From Mycolicibacterium sp. P9-22 (lineage in GTDB: Bacteria > Actinomycetota > Actinomycetes > Mycobacteriales > Mycobacteriaceae): 64,000 bases of DNA. The notes beneath the pieces are model-generated. The model was not told where the DNA came from, searched no databases, and saw only the letters and a program-made list of their open reading frames with translations. The stretch lies in NCBI RefSeq assembly GCF_008329585.1, contig NZ_NPKP01000017.1, positions 27,361-91,360 on the forward strand, written 5' to 3'. Shown here piece by piece: positions 58,328-64,000 of this stretch (position 1 is the stretch's first letter; each line of letters begins with the position of its first letter). The position numbers and the translations under genes are program-made.

Positions 58328-59473
58328 TCAGGCGGGCCGAGTGGCGACGGGCATGCGGACCGCGGGGGCCGGGGCGACCGGGACACGCACCGCAGGTGCC
58401 GGGACGACGGGCGCGGCAGCTGCGGGAGCGGGCAGCGCCGGTGCCGGCGCGACAGGGACGGGCGCGGGCGCAACCGGTGCCGCCGGTGGCGGGGGAGCGG
58501 GTGGCGTGACGCCGAGCACTCGCAGGAGATCCGGTTTCATCGCCTGCAGCTGTGAGCCCCAGTAGCCCCAGCTGTGGGTTCCGTCCTTCGGGAAGTTGAA
58601 CACGCCGTTGCGGCCGCCGGCCGCCAGATACCGTTGCTGGAAGGTCTTATTGGTGTTCAGTGTGATGTTCTCCAGGAACTGCGAACTGAACATGCCGCCG
58701 AAATCGCCCGCGTTGTCGAGTTCGGACGGTGTGCCGTCACCGCAGTACACCCAGACGGCGGTGCGGTTGGCGGCCAGCATGGCGACGTTGACCATGGGAT
58801 CGTTGCGGCGCCAGGCAGGATCGCTGGTCTGTCCCCACATCTGGGTGGCGTTGTAACCGCCGGCATCTCGCATCGCCAGACCGATCAGTGTAGGCCAGAG
58901 GCCCAGCGACGGGTTGACGAAACCGGAGAGCGAGGCGGCGAAGATGAACTGGGTGGGGTGCCAGATGGCCAGCGTCAGTGCTGATCCGCCCGACATCGAC
59001 AGGCCGACAACGGCATTGCCCACCGGGCTGACACCGCGGTTGGCGGCAAGCCAGGCCGGCAGCTCCTGGGTCAGGAAGGTTTCCCACTTGTAGGTGATCG
59101 GTCCGGCACTGCCGACGGCGGGCTGATACCAGTCGGAGTAGAAGCTCGACTGCCCCCCGACCGGCATCACCATCGACAGCCCGGAATCGTGATACCACTC
59201 GAAGGCGGCGGTGTTGATGTCCCAGCCGTTGAAATCATCTTGTGCGCGCAGGCCGTCCAGAAGGTAGATGGCATGGGGTCCGCCGCCCTGGAACTCGACG
59301 CGGATGTTGCGTCCCATCGCCGCGGAAGGAATGTCCAGTTGTTCGATGGGCAGGCCGGGACGGGAGAACGCGGTGGCGGGTGGAGCGCTGGCCAGCGATC
59401 CCAGGACCAGCGTCGCCAGAGCGGCGGACACGCCCCGGTGCAGCCACCGACGCATCGTTGTCGAAGGCGTCAT
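58328..59473 (-). CDS. antigen 85-type mycolyltransferase with Pro/Ala tail
   Basis: 381 residues. Signal peptide to about residue 35 (SAPPATAFSRPGLP), then the full Ag85 fold: IYLLDGLRAQDDFNGWDIN, MPVGGQSSFYSDWYQP, YKWETFLTQELPAWL, nucleophile elbow GLSMSGGS with Ser159, Glu268 and His300 (GTHSWGYWG) completing the triad. It transfers mycolic acid between trehalose monomycolates and to arabinogalactan outside the membrane. The loop lacks the FbpA/B disulfide cysteines, as in FbpC. Residues after ~320 form an unusual ~60-residue Pro/Ala/Val tail. Start 59473 is supported by a leaderless -10. Confidence 0.92.
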   Translation of the reverse strand: MTPSTTMRRWLHRGVSAALATLVLGSLASAPPATAFSRPGLPIEQLDIPSAAMGRNIRVEFQGGGPHAIYLLDGLRAQDDFNGWDINTAAFEWYHDSGLSMVMPVGGQSSFYSDWYQPAVGSAGPITYKWETFLTQELPAWLAANRGVSPVGNAVVGLSMSGGSALTLAIWHPTQFIFAASLSGFVNPSLGLWPTLIGLAMRDAGGYNATQMWGQTSDPAWRRNDPMVNVAMLAANRTAVWVYCGDGTPSELDNAGDFGGMFSSQFLENITLNTNKTFQQRYLAAGGRNGVFNFPKDGTHSWGYWGSQLQAMKPDLLRVLGVTPPAPPPPAAPVAPAPVPVAPAPALPAPAAAAPVVPAPAVRVPVAPAPAVRMPVATRPA

Positions 59474-59480
59474 GTGCAGC

Positions 59481-59486
59481 AAGTTA
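59481..59486 (-). promoter_or_regulatory. -10 hexamer TAACTT of the antigen 85-type gene
   Basis: On the minus strand TAACTT, 7 nt (gctgcac), then ATG at 59473. Leaderless geometry, which favours 59473 over the TTG at 59482. Confidence 0.5.
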
Positions 59487-59554
59487 ACAAAACCGCGGTG
59501 GCGACCGGTTATTCGACGCGGGCCGTGATCGCGTTGTTATGTAACGGTTTTGAA

Positions 59555-60301
59555 TCAGGCCGGCACGACGATGACGAGATCGTTGCCGGTGCGCTCGACC
59601 CGCATGCCTGCTTTCCGCGCGACGGCGGCAACCTTGGCCGCATCGTCGGGTTCGGACCTGGTGCTGGCCAGGGCGCGGGCCAGCTTGCCCTTGTGCGCCT
59701 TGTTGAAATGGCTGACGGTCGTGCGGTGGCCGTCGGTGTGTTCGGCCAGCACGTTGACCCGGACCGCGCCGTCGAGCCGGCCGAGCGCGGCATAAGAACC
59801 CGAGCGCAGGTCGACCACCAGGTGTTCGGTGGCGATCCCAGCCAGCGCCGGCTCGAGTGCGGGCTTCCACCGGGCCGCCAGTGTCGGTCGCCCGGGCAGT
59901 TTGGACGATGCCGACAATCGGTATGGAGGTACCGGATCATCGGCGCGAAGCAGACCGAACAGCGCCGAGCCGACCGCGAGCCGGGCCCGGGCCCGGGCGG
60001 CGCTCACTCCGCGCAGCGATCCGACGTCGAGCGCGTCGTAGAGCACGCCGGTGTAGCGATCGATCGCAGGAAGGGTCGGTGTGGTCATCAGCGCGGCGTT
60101 GCGCTCGATCTCGGTGTCCTGCTTCGCGGTCAGCCCGAGAGCCCGGCGGCAGGCCGGAACATCGGCGGCCAGCGCGACGACTTCGCCGGTGAGTTCGGTG
60201 CGCACGTCGGTCAGCGCGGGAAAGCTGAGCCGGTCGAGCCGCAACGGTGGGCCATCGCCCCCCGATCTCTTGGTTTCCGACGGCGGCAGCAGCACGATCA
60301 C
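59555..60301 (-). CDS. yaaA: YaaA-family peroxide stress protein
   Basis: 248 residues from GTG 60301. The opening IVLLPPSETK is the YaaA/DUF328 signature. PAIDRYTGVLYDALDV, LFGLLRADDPVPPYRLSASSKLPG, LVVDLRSGSYAAL and TVSHFNKAHKGKLARAL are further family motifs. In E. coli YaaA lowers intracellular free iron and limits Fenton damage under peroxide stress; it is cytosolic and DNA-binding has been described for the fold. Normal length. A leaderless -10 supports the GTG. Confidence 0.9.
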   Translation of the reverse strand: MIVLLPPSETKRSGGDGPPLRLDRLSFPALTDVRTELTGEVVALAADVPACRRALGLTAKQDTEIERNAALMTTPTLPAIDRYTGVLYDALDVGSLRGVSAARARARLAVGSALFGLLRADDPVPPYRLSASSKLPGRPTLAARWKPALEPALAGIATEHLVVDLRSGSYAALGRLDGAVRVNVLAEHTDGHRTTVSHFNKAHKGKLARALASTRSEPDDAAKVAAVARKAGMRVERTGNDLVIVVPA

Positions 60302-60307
60302 GCTGAG

Positions 60308-60313
60308 AGATTA
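60308..60313 (-). promoter_or_regulatory. -10 hexamer TAATCT of yaaA, leaderless-type
   Basis: On the minus strand TAATCT, 6 nt (ctcagc), then GTG at 60301. It confirms the unusual GTG start. Confidence 0.55.
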
Positions 60314-60579
60314 GCCGAGCCCGGATTGCCGTCCGACCGCGCAGTCCGAGCAAGCGCTTGGTTTCCAGATGCCGAAATGCGGACGCGATGGCTGCATTCC
60401 GCGTATTTGCGGGTGGACGGCCGAACGGTGCGGGCCGGAGAACGAACAACGTTGCATAGGTGCTGTGGAAAAGCATTGACAATGGTGCATTAGATATTCG
60501 ACTATCGGCGTGTTCGATCAGGTGATGATCGCTGCGGGGGATCGATCGAAGTTGGTTGCAACTGCGGTGCGGAAGGATC

Positions 60580-60599
60580 GCAGAACGATTGCAGAACGA
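60580..60599. repeat. direct repeat GCAGAACGA-TT-GCAGAACGA (11-bp period)
   Basis: Two identical 9-mers exactly 11 bp apart, one helical turn, in the leader region of the gene at 60800. This spacing suits a dimeric regulator binding one face of the DNA. No known consensus recognised. Confidence 0.4.
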
Positions 60600-60799
60600 C
60601 ACAAAGGATCCGGTGGTGGAGGCGACGCACAGGAAGTCTGAGATCATGGACACCGGACGACACGCGGTTGGTCGGCGCGGTGTATCAATTGCCGCCGTTA
60701 TTCATTCGGCCGAGCACGTCGACTCCGCGCATTCCGGGTCCACATTCGATCGCACGACGGCCGCCTGTCGCGGCCGCCGCAGATAACAGGGGAGCTCTC

Positions 60800-61057
60800 G
60801 TGACAGCTCAGGACATTGTCGGCGCCGAGCCCGGTGGCTCCGACGATCACGGAATCGCGGTGGATGTGCGGGTACGCGTACACCCCGGCACCGATGACGA
60901 AGTGCTCGGTCTGGTCGTCGACGACTTCGGTGACAGCGCGGGCTATTCCGTCGACATCGGTGAAAACCACATTGCCGACCCGGCTCGCCGTTGGGCGGTT
61001 CTGCTCGATACGGGGTCGTTGACTTTCGTCAACAGCGACGCGCTGACCCCGGAGTAG
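60800..61057 (+). CDS. small acidic conserved protein of unknown function
   Basis: 85 residues from GTG 60800, with AGGGGAG 5 nt upstream. The sequence is acidic and beta-rich: IAVDVRVRVHPGTDDEVLGLVVDDFGDSAGYSVDIG, then ARRWAVLLDTGSLTFVNSDAL. No signal peptide, cysteine or catalytic motif. It has a long (>300 bp) upstream region, which suggests regulated expression. I do not recognise the family. A strong hairpin overlaps its stop codon. Confidence 0.65.
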   Translation: MTAQDIVGAEPGGSDDHGIAVDVRVRVHPGTDDEVLGLVVDDFGDSAGYSVDIGENHIADPARRWAVLLDTGSLTFVNSDALTPE

Positions 61058-61066
61058 CCGGGTCAG
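61043..61066. terminator. bidirectional hairpin CTGACCC(c)GG-AGTAG-CCGGGTCAG
   Basis: Nine base pairs with a single bulged C and a 5-nt loop overlap the stop codons of the convergent genes ending at 61057 and 61063. No T-run. It is probably a shared intrinsic-type terminator. Confidence 0.6.
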
Positions 61067-61752
61067 CCGCGGTCGGGTAGCCGATCCAGCAGATCGTCGA
61101 GGAAACCGCCCGCCTCCCGGCCGGCTCGTGCGATGTCCTGCGCGGCGATCGCCTCGATCAGTCCCCGGTGCCGGGCGAATTCGGTGATCGGTTGCACTTC
61201 TTTGGTGGTGATCACGCTGGCCGACACCACCTCGGTGAGGCCCCGGTAGAGCTCGGTGAGCACCGGGTTGTGCGAACTCTTGACCACGGCGAAGTGCAGT
61301 TCGGCATCGGCTCGGGCGAAGTCGTCGCCGCCTTCTGCGCGGAGTGCCTCGCTGCGCTCCAGTAGTTTCCACAGCTCATCGAGGTCGTCCGCCGTCCGCG
61401 CGGCTGCCGCCAGCCGGGCCCCTTCGACCTCGAGGCAACGACGGACCTGGAGGACGTCGCGAAATTCGGTGCCGCACAACCGCTGAAGAGCCCCGGAGAC
61501 CTCGCTGGTGGCGCGGACATAGGTGCCGTCGCCCTGGCGAACTTCGAGGATGCCGCTGTGGGCGAGTGCCCGAACGGCTTCGCGCACGGTGTTGCGGCCG
61601 ACGCCCAGTGTCTCGGCGAGCGCCGGTTCGGTCGGGATCCTGGTGTCGACCGGCCATTCGCCGGCGCTGACGGAGGAGCGCAGCTGGTCGATGACCTGGT
61701 CGACCAGTCCGGTGCGGCGCGTAGTGGCCAAAGGCACAGAAACCCCTTTCAT
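61063..61752 (-). CDS. GntR/FadR-family transcriptional regulator
   Basis: 229 residues. Winged helix: LVDQVIDQLRSSVSAGEWPVDTRIPTEPALAETLGVGRNTVREAVRALAHSGILEVRQGDGTYVRA. The FCD domain has VRRCLEVEGARLAAA, DAELHFAVVKSSHNPVL and RHRGLIEAIAAQD; the Asp/His residues of this domain usually hold a metal that binds a carboxylate effector. It is divergent from a CynX/NimT-type MFS gene 26 bp away, the usual arrangement for a GntR repressor and its exporter target. Confidence 0.87.
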   Translation of the reverse strand: MKGVSVPLATTRRTGLVDQVIDQLRSSVSAGEWPVDTRIPTEPALAETLGVGRNTVREAVRALAHSGILEVRQGDGTYVRATSEVSGALQRLCGTEFRDVLQVRRCLEVEGARLAAAARTADDLDELWKLLERSEALRAEGGDDFARADAELHFAVVKSSHNPVLTELYRGLTEVVSASVITTKEVQPITEFARHRGLIEAIAAQDIARAGREAGGFLDDLLDRLPDRG

Positions 61753-61766
61753 CCAATCATGGGATG
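61750..61766. promoter_or_regulatory. inverted repeat CATCC-N7-GGATG at the GntR start
   Basis: Five-bp perfect arms straddle the GntR start codon in the 26-bp gap to the divergent MFS gene. It could be the GntR operator; arms are short, so confidence is low. Confidence 0.3.
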
Positions 61767-61778
61767 TATGGCAGGCTA

Positions 61779-63035
61779 ATGCAGGTGAACGGAAGTCGCC
61801 ACACGAGCGCGCTCAACGACCTGGAGCCCGAACTCGACGGATCGGTGGAGCTGCGCCCAGCCGAGGTGGCGGCCGGCAGCGCACTGCTGGTCGTGGCGGT
61901 CGTTCTGACCGCGCTGAACCTCCGGCCCGCGATCACCAGCGTCGGACCGCTGCTCGGGGACATGCGCGCCGAACTGGGCACCTCGGCACTGTGGGCGGGA
62001 CTGCTGACGACCCTGCCGGGATTGTGCTTCGCGGCCGCGGGCTTGACGGCGCCGTGGCTGGCCCGCCGTTTCGGCATAGGTTCGGCGATCGCCGCGGCAC
62101 TGCTGGTGCTCACCACCGGTTTGTTGCTCCGGGTGATCGACGGTCCGCACGTTGTCATCGGCGGCACACTGGTCGCGACGGCGGGTATCGCACTCATCAA
62201 CGTGCTGATCCCGGTGGTGATCAAGGGTTCCTTCCCCGCCCGGATCGGCCTGATGACCGGTATCTACACCGCCGCTTTGCAGGGCGGCGGGGCGGCCGGT
62301 TCGGCCGTCACACCGGCGCTCGACGAGATGCTCGGCGGCTGGCGATTCGCCTTGGGCGCCTGGGCCGTGCTGGCGGCCGCGGCGCTGATCGTGTGGCTGG
62401 TCGCCATGCAGCGCCGGCGGGCGGCGGCCGGGGCCGCCGCGCGGGTGGAGACCGTGGTCGCGCAGGGGCGTTCCCTGTTGCGCAGCCGGCTGGCCTGGAT
62501 CATCACCGGGTTCTTCGGCTGTCAGTCGCTGATGGCCTACGTGGTGATGGGCTGGCTCCCGCAGGTGTTCATCGACAACGGTATGAGCAAGGGCGATGCC
62601 GGACTGCTCCTCGGCCTCAATGCGGTCATCGCGGTGCCGATCAGCATCGTGGTCGCGCCGATGGCTTCGCGGCGACCTAGCCAGAGTGGCTGGATCGTCG
62701 GGCTGGGAGTGCTCGGGATCACCGGTGTCGCGGGTCTGGCGATCGCGCCCGCGGCGGCACCCCTGCTGTGGACGGTGCTGCTGGGACTCGGGATGAGCGT
62801 GTTCTCGCTCGCGCTCGCGGTCATCGCGCTGCGGGCCCGGACCGCCGAGGACACCGCACGGCTGTCCGGCATGGTCCAAGGCCTGGGGTATCTACTGGCC
62901 GGCGTCGGACCATTCGTCTTCGGTCTGCTGCACGAGCTCAGCGGCGGGTGGACGGTGCCCTGGGTGATGCTTTTGGTCGTCTACGTCATCCAGATCGTCC
63001 TGGGGGCCCTCGCGGGCCGGCCCAGGTACGTCTGA
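61779..63035 (+). CDS. CynX/NimT-family MFS transporter
   Basis: 418 residues with 12 hydrophobic segments. LTALNLRPAITSVGPLLGDMRAELGTSALWAGLLTTLPGLCF is the CynX/NimT N-terminal signature (LNLRP-ITSVGPL). GWRFALGAWAVLAA, LAWIITGFFGCQSLMAYVVMGWLPQ and SGMVQGLGYLLAGVGPF recur in the family. CynX is associated with cyanate metabolism and NimT with 2-nitroimidazole export in E. coli; the substrate here is open. ATG 61779 is used; GTG 61785 is an alternative. The divergent GntR gene is its likely regulator. Confidence 0.87.
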   Translation: MQVNGSRHTSALNDLEPELDGSVELRPAEVAAGSALLVVAVVLTALNLRPAITSVGPLLGDMRAELGTSALWAGLLTTLPGLCFAAAGLTAPWLARRFGIGSAIAAALLVLTTGLLLRVIDGPHVVIGGTLVATAGIALINVLIPVVIKGSFPARIGLMTGIYTAALQGGGAAGSAVTPALDEMLGGWRFALGAWAVLAAAALIVWLVAMQRRRAAAGAAARVETVVAQGRSLLRSRLAWIITGFFGCQSLMAYVVMGWLPQVFIDNGMSKGDAGLLLGLNAVIAVPISIVVAPMASRRPSQSGWIVGLGVLGITGVAGLAIAPAAAPLLWTVLLGLGMSVFSLALAVIALRARTAEDTARLSGMVQGLGYLLAGVGPFVFGLLHELSGGWTVPWVMLLVVYVIQIVLGALAGRPRYV

Positions 63036-63045
63036 CGACGGGGCG

Positions 63046-63624
63046 CTACAGCGGGAACGACGCCGGGGCGGGCGGCAGGCCGTCCGGGGCCGGGGGCGGG
63101 GGAGCCATCGGGTCCAGTGGCACCGGCGGCGGAGGAACGTCCAGCGGCACCGGCGGCATCGCGGCGGCCGGCGGGGGCGGCAGTTCGCCCGGGGGTGGGG
63201 GAGCGAACCCGGGCGGCGGCGGGATCATGCCGTCGGGTGCTGGCTGTGCGGCGGGTTCCATCGGCAGGTACATGTGTTTGGTGAACTGAGCCTGGTAAGC
63301 GCCGCCGCCGCCGATCTTGACACCGCCACCCTCACCTGAGGAGACCGGCGTGCCGTCGGGCAGCGTGACGGCCGTGTGGCCGCCGTTCCAGCCGATCACC
63401 AGCGCGCCGGGCTGGGTGCCGTACTTGAACCCGCGGGCCAGCAGTGCGCTTTCCTGGTTTCCGGTGTTGAACCGGTCGCCGAACACCGGTCGATTGGTCG
63501 CGGCGTTGCTGACCCATGATGCCAGGCCCGAGCAATCGGTCCCGGCGGGGGAATCCCCGCCCGAGATGTATGGCGTTCCTGACACCTGGCTCACAAGCGC
63601 CAGAAGTGAAGCTACAGCAAACAT
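63046..63624 (-). CDS. NlpC/P60-like cysteine peptidase-fold protein with Pro-rich tail
   Basis: 192 residues. LVSQVSGTPYISGGDSPAGTDCSGLASWV is the NlpC/P60 start with Cys31, and GWNGGHTAVTLPDGTP brings His83. Residues ~125-192 are almost pure Pro/Ala/Met (PPPPGFAPPPPGELPPPP). The family cleaves D-Glu-meso-DAP bonds of peptidoglycan. The hydrophobic N-terminal stretch is the first helix of the domain, and no separate signal peptide is visible. A -10 hexamer 8 nt before the ATG argues against a longer N-terminus. It may be exported by another route or lack export. Confidence 0.8.
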   Translation of the reverse strand: MFAVASLLALVSQVSGTPYISGGDSPAGTDCSGLASWVSNAATNRPVFGDRFNTGNQESALLARGFKYGTQPGALVIGWNGGHTAVTLPDGTPVSSGEGGGVKIGGGGAYQAQFTKHMYLPMEPAAQPAPDGMIPPPPGFAPPPPGELPPPPAAAMPPVPLDVPPPPVPLDPMAPPPPAPDGLPPAPASFPL

Positions 63625-63632
63625 GCGGACGG

Positions 63633-63638
63633 ACGTTA
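63633..63638 (-). promoter_or_regulatory. -10 hexamer TAACGT of the NlpC/P60-like gene
   Basis: On the minus strand TAACGT, 8 nt (ccgtccgc), then ATG at 63624. No ribosome site. Confidence 0.45.
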
Positions 63639-63871
63639 ACAGAGCGGTTTGCAGGCGGGCAAAATTCTGTGACCCCCTTCACATCTCGGCGTATGCCCAG
63701 CGCAACTCACAAAACGGTGTCTGAACGGCCTTGTCCGAGGGCCTAATTCAAGTGCATTTGTGCACTGATCTTGAGTTCTCGCAAAGTTCTTGTGGGCCTG
63801 GCACCGCCGCTTGCACGGATGTGAAACATGTTGGGGTGAGGCACAATCCAAAACTGCTGGGGCGCAGCGAT

Positions 63872-64000
63872 CTACCAGACCCAGACGGACATGTCGTCGG
63901 GTGGGTAGTTCATGCAGACTGCGGTCGAGTGGGCGACGACGCCCTTGTTGTTGAAGAAGATCTTGGCCCAGTTGGGCCAGTTCCAGGCCAGCTGTTCGTA
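63872..64000 (-). CDS. unidentified protein, C-terminal 42 residues (5' end outside window)
   Basis: The minus-strand frame is open to the window edge and ends with TAG at 63872. The visible part is Trp/Asn-rich: LAWNWPNWAKIFFNNKGVV, then STAVCMNYPPDDMSVWVW at the very C-terminus. Codon use is normal for the window, so it is probably the tail of a real gene. I do not recognise the family; a secreted or envelope protein is possible but unproven. The 247 bp between it and the NlpC/P60-like gene show only that gene's promoter hexamer. Confidence 0.6.
   Translation of the reverse strand, partial: YEQLAWNWPNWAKIFFNNKGVVAHSTAVCMNYPPDDMSVWVW

Larger units (their letters stand above)
60302..60799. 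other. 498-bp intergenic region, promoters of yaaA and of the gene at 60800
   Basis: AT content is higher than in the flanks. It holds the yaaA -10 (minus strand), a consensus -35 TTGACA at 60476-60481 with GACTAT 18 bp downstream (plus-strand promoter candidate), a 9-bp direct repeat at 60580/60591, and a possible 46-codon frame at 60646-60786 (ATG after AGGAAG) that I do not trust as a gene. Nothing else is evident. Confidence 0.4.

Noticed and set aside
60646..60786. Possible 46-codon gene before the acidic small protein
   Set aside because: It has an AGGAAG at a suitable distance, but composition is unlike a protein and there is no domain or conservation evidence; left as part of the intergenic region.
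1..64000. tRNA, rRNA, CRISPR, insertion sequences, prophage
   Set aside because: No cloverleaf-like sequence, repeat-spacer array, transposase or integrase motif was noticed anywhere in the window; a dedicated scan (tRNAscan, ISfinder) could still find something missed by eye.

Overview
The window reads as a chromosomal segment of a fast-growing mycobacterium (Mycolicibacterium-like). The DNA is GC-rich with dense genes. Several products are mycobacterial hallmarks: WhiB6, an antigen 85-type mycolyltransferase, a wax ester synthase/DGAT, a mycolate cyclopropane-synthase-type methyltransferase, an LdtA-like L,D-transpeptidase, a CYP125-type steroid P450 and F420/FMN luciferase-fold oxidoreductases. 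Many genes have a TANNNT -10 hexamer 6-8 nt before the start codon and no Shine-Dalgarno, which is the mycobacterial leaderless pattern. I saw no transposase, integrase, CRISPR array, tRNA or rRNA.

Layout. 0-14 kb: end of a GT4 glycosyltransferase, small secreted proteins, a winged-helix regulator, a signal-less MetQ-like protein beside an APC permease, a P450 followed by a decayed TetR remnant, a mycolate-type methyltransferase, a thioesterase, a threonine-dehydratase-like enzyme with a leaderless upstream mini-ORF, a POT peptide transporter, a DUF7159-like membrane protein and an LdtA-like transpeptidase. 13.6-18.5 kb (minus strand): fatty-acid-hydroxylase-type membrane protein, GntR regulator, MFS transporter, SsuD-like monooxygenase and an acyl-CoA-dehydrogenase-fold flavoprotein.

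18.8-33.1 kb (plus strand): a 12-gene run that is the most interesting system here. It holds a lipoprotein-dependent Dpp/Opp-type ABC importer with a fused double ATPase, two DszC-like flavoprotein monooxygenases, four luciferase-like monooxygenases and two aldo-keto reductases. Six successive junctions overlap by exactly 4 bp. By family it looks like an organosulfur (sulfonate, sulfonate-ester or sulfone) import and desulfurisation pathway related to Ssu/Seu/Dsz/Sfn systems. No flavin reductase is encoded nearby. The proposed flow is import, then oxidative C-S cleavage by FMNH2-dependent monooxygenases, then reduction of the aldehyde products by the aldo-keto reductases.

33-44 kb: a MmyB-type XRE regulator with a perfect operator-like repeat, a CYP125-like P450, a molybdopterin oxidoreductase/TetR pair resembling Rv0197/Rv0196, an Rv3553-like nitronate-monooxygenase-family protein, a Bfd-like ferredoxin, a DapB-fold dehydrogenase and a FabG3-like steroid dehydrogenase. 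Two perfect matches to the KstR (cholesterol regulon) box, at 40367 and 43220, tie part of this block to steroid catabolism.

44-64 kb: a GH2 exo-beta-glucosaminidase-like protein whose natural start appears mutated to ATA, cinA, an alpha/beta-hydrolase plus F420-type luciferase-fold operon, whiB6 divergent from a TetR gene across a perfect 20-bp palindrome, an AraC regulator divergent from an amidohydrolase, a gyrase-helix/GNAT fusion, Pro/Ala-rich exported proteins, WS/DGAT, antigen 85, YaaA, GntR/MFS and an NlpC/P60-type protein. The window ends inside an unrecognised minus-strand gene.
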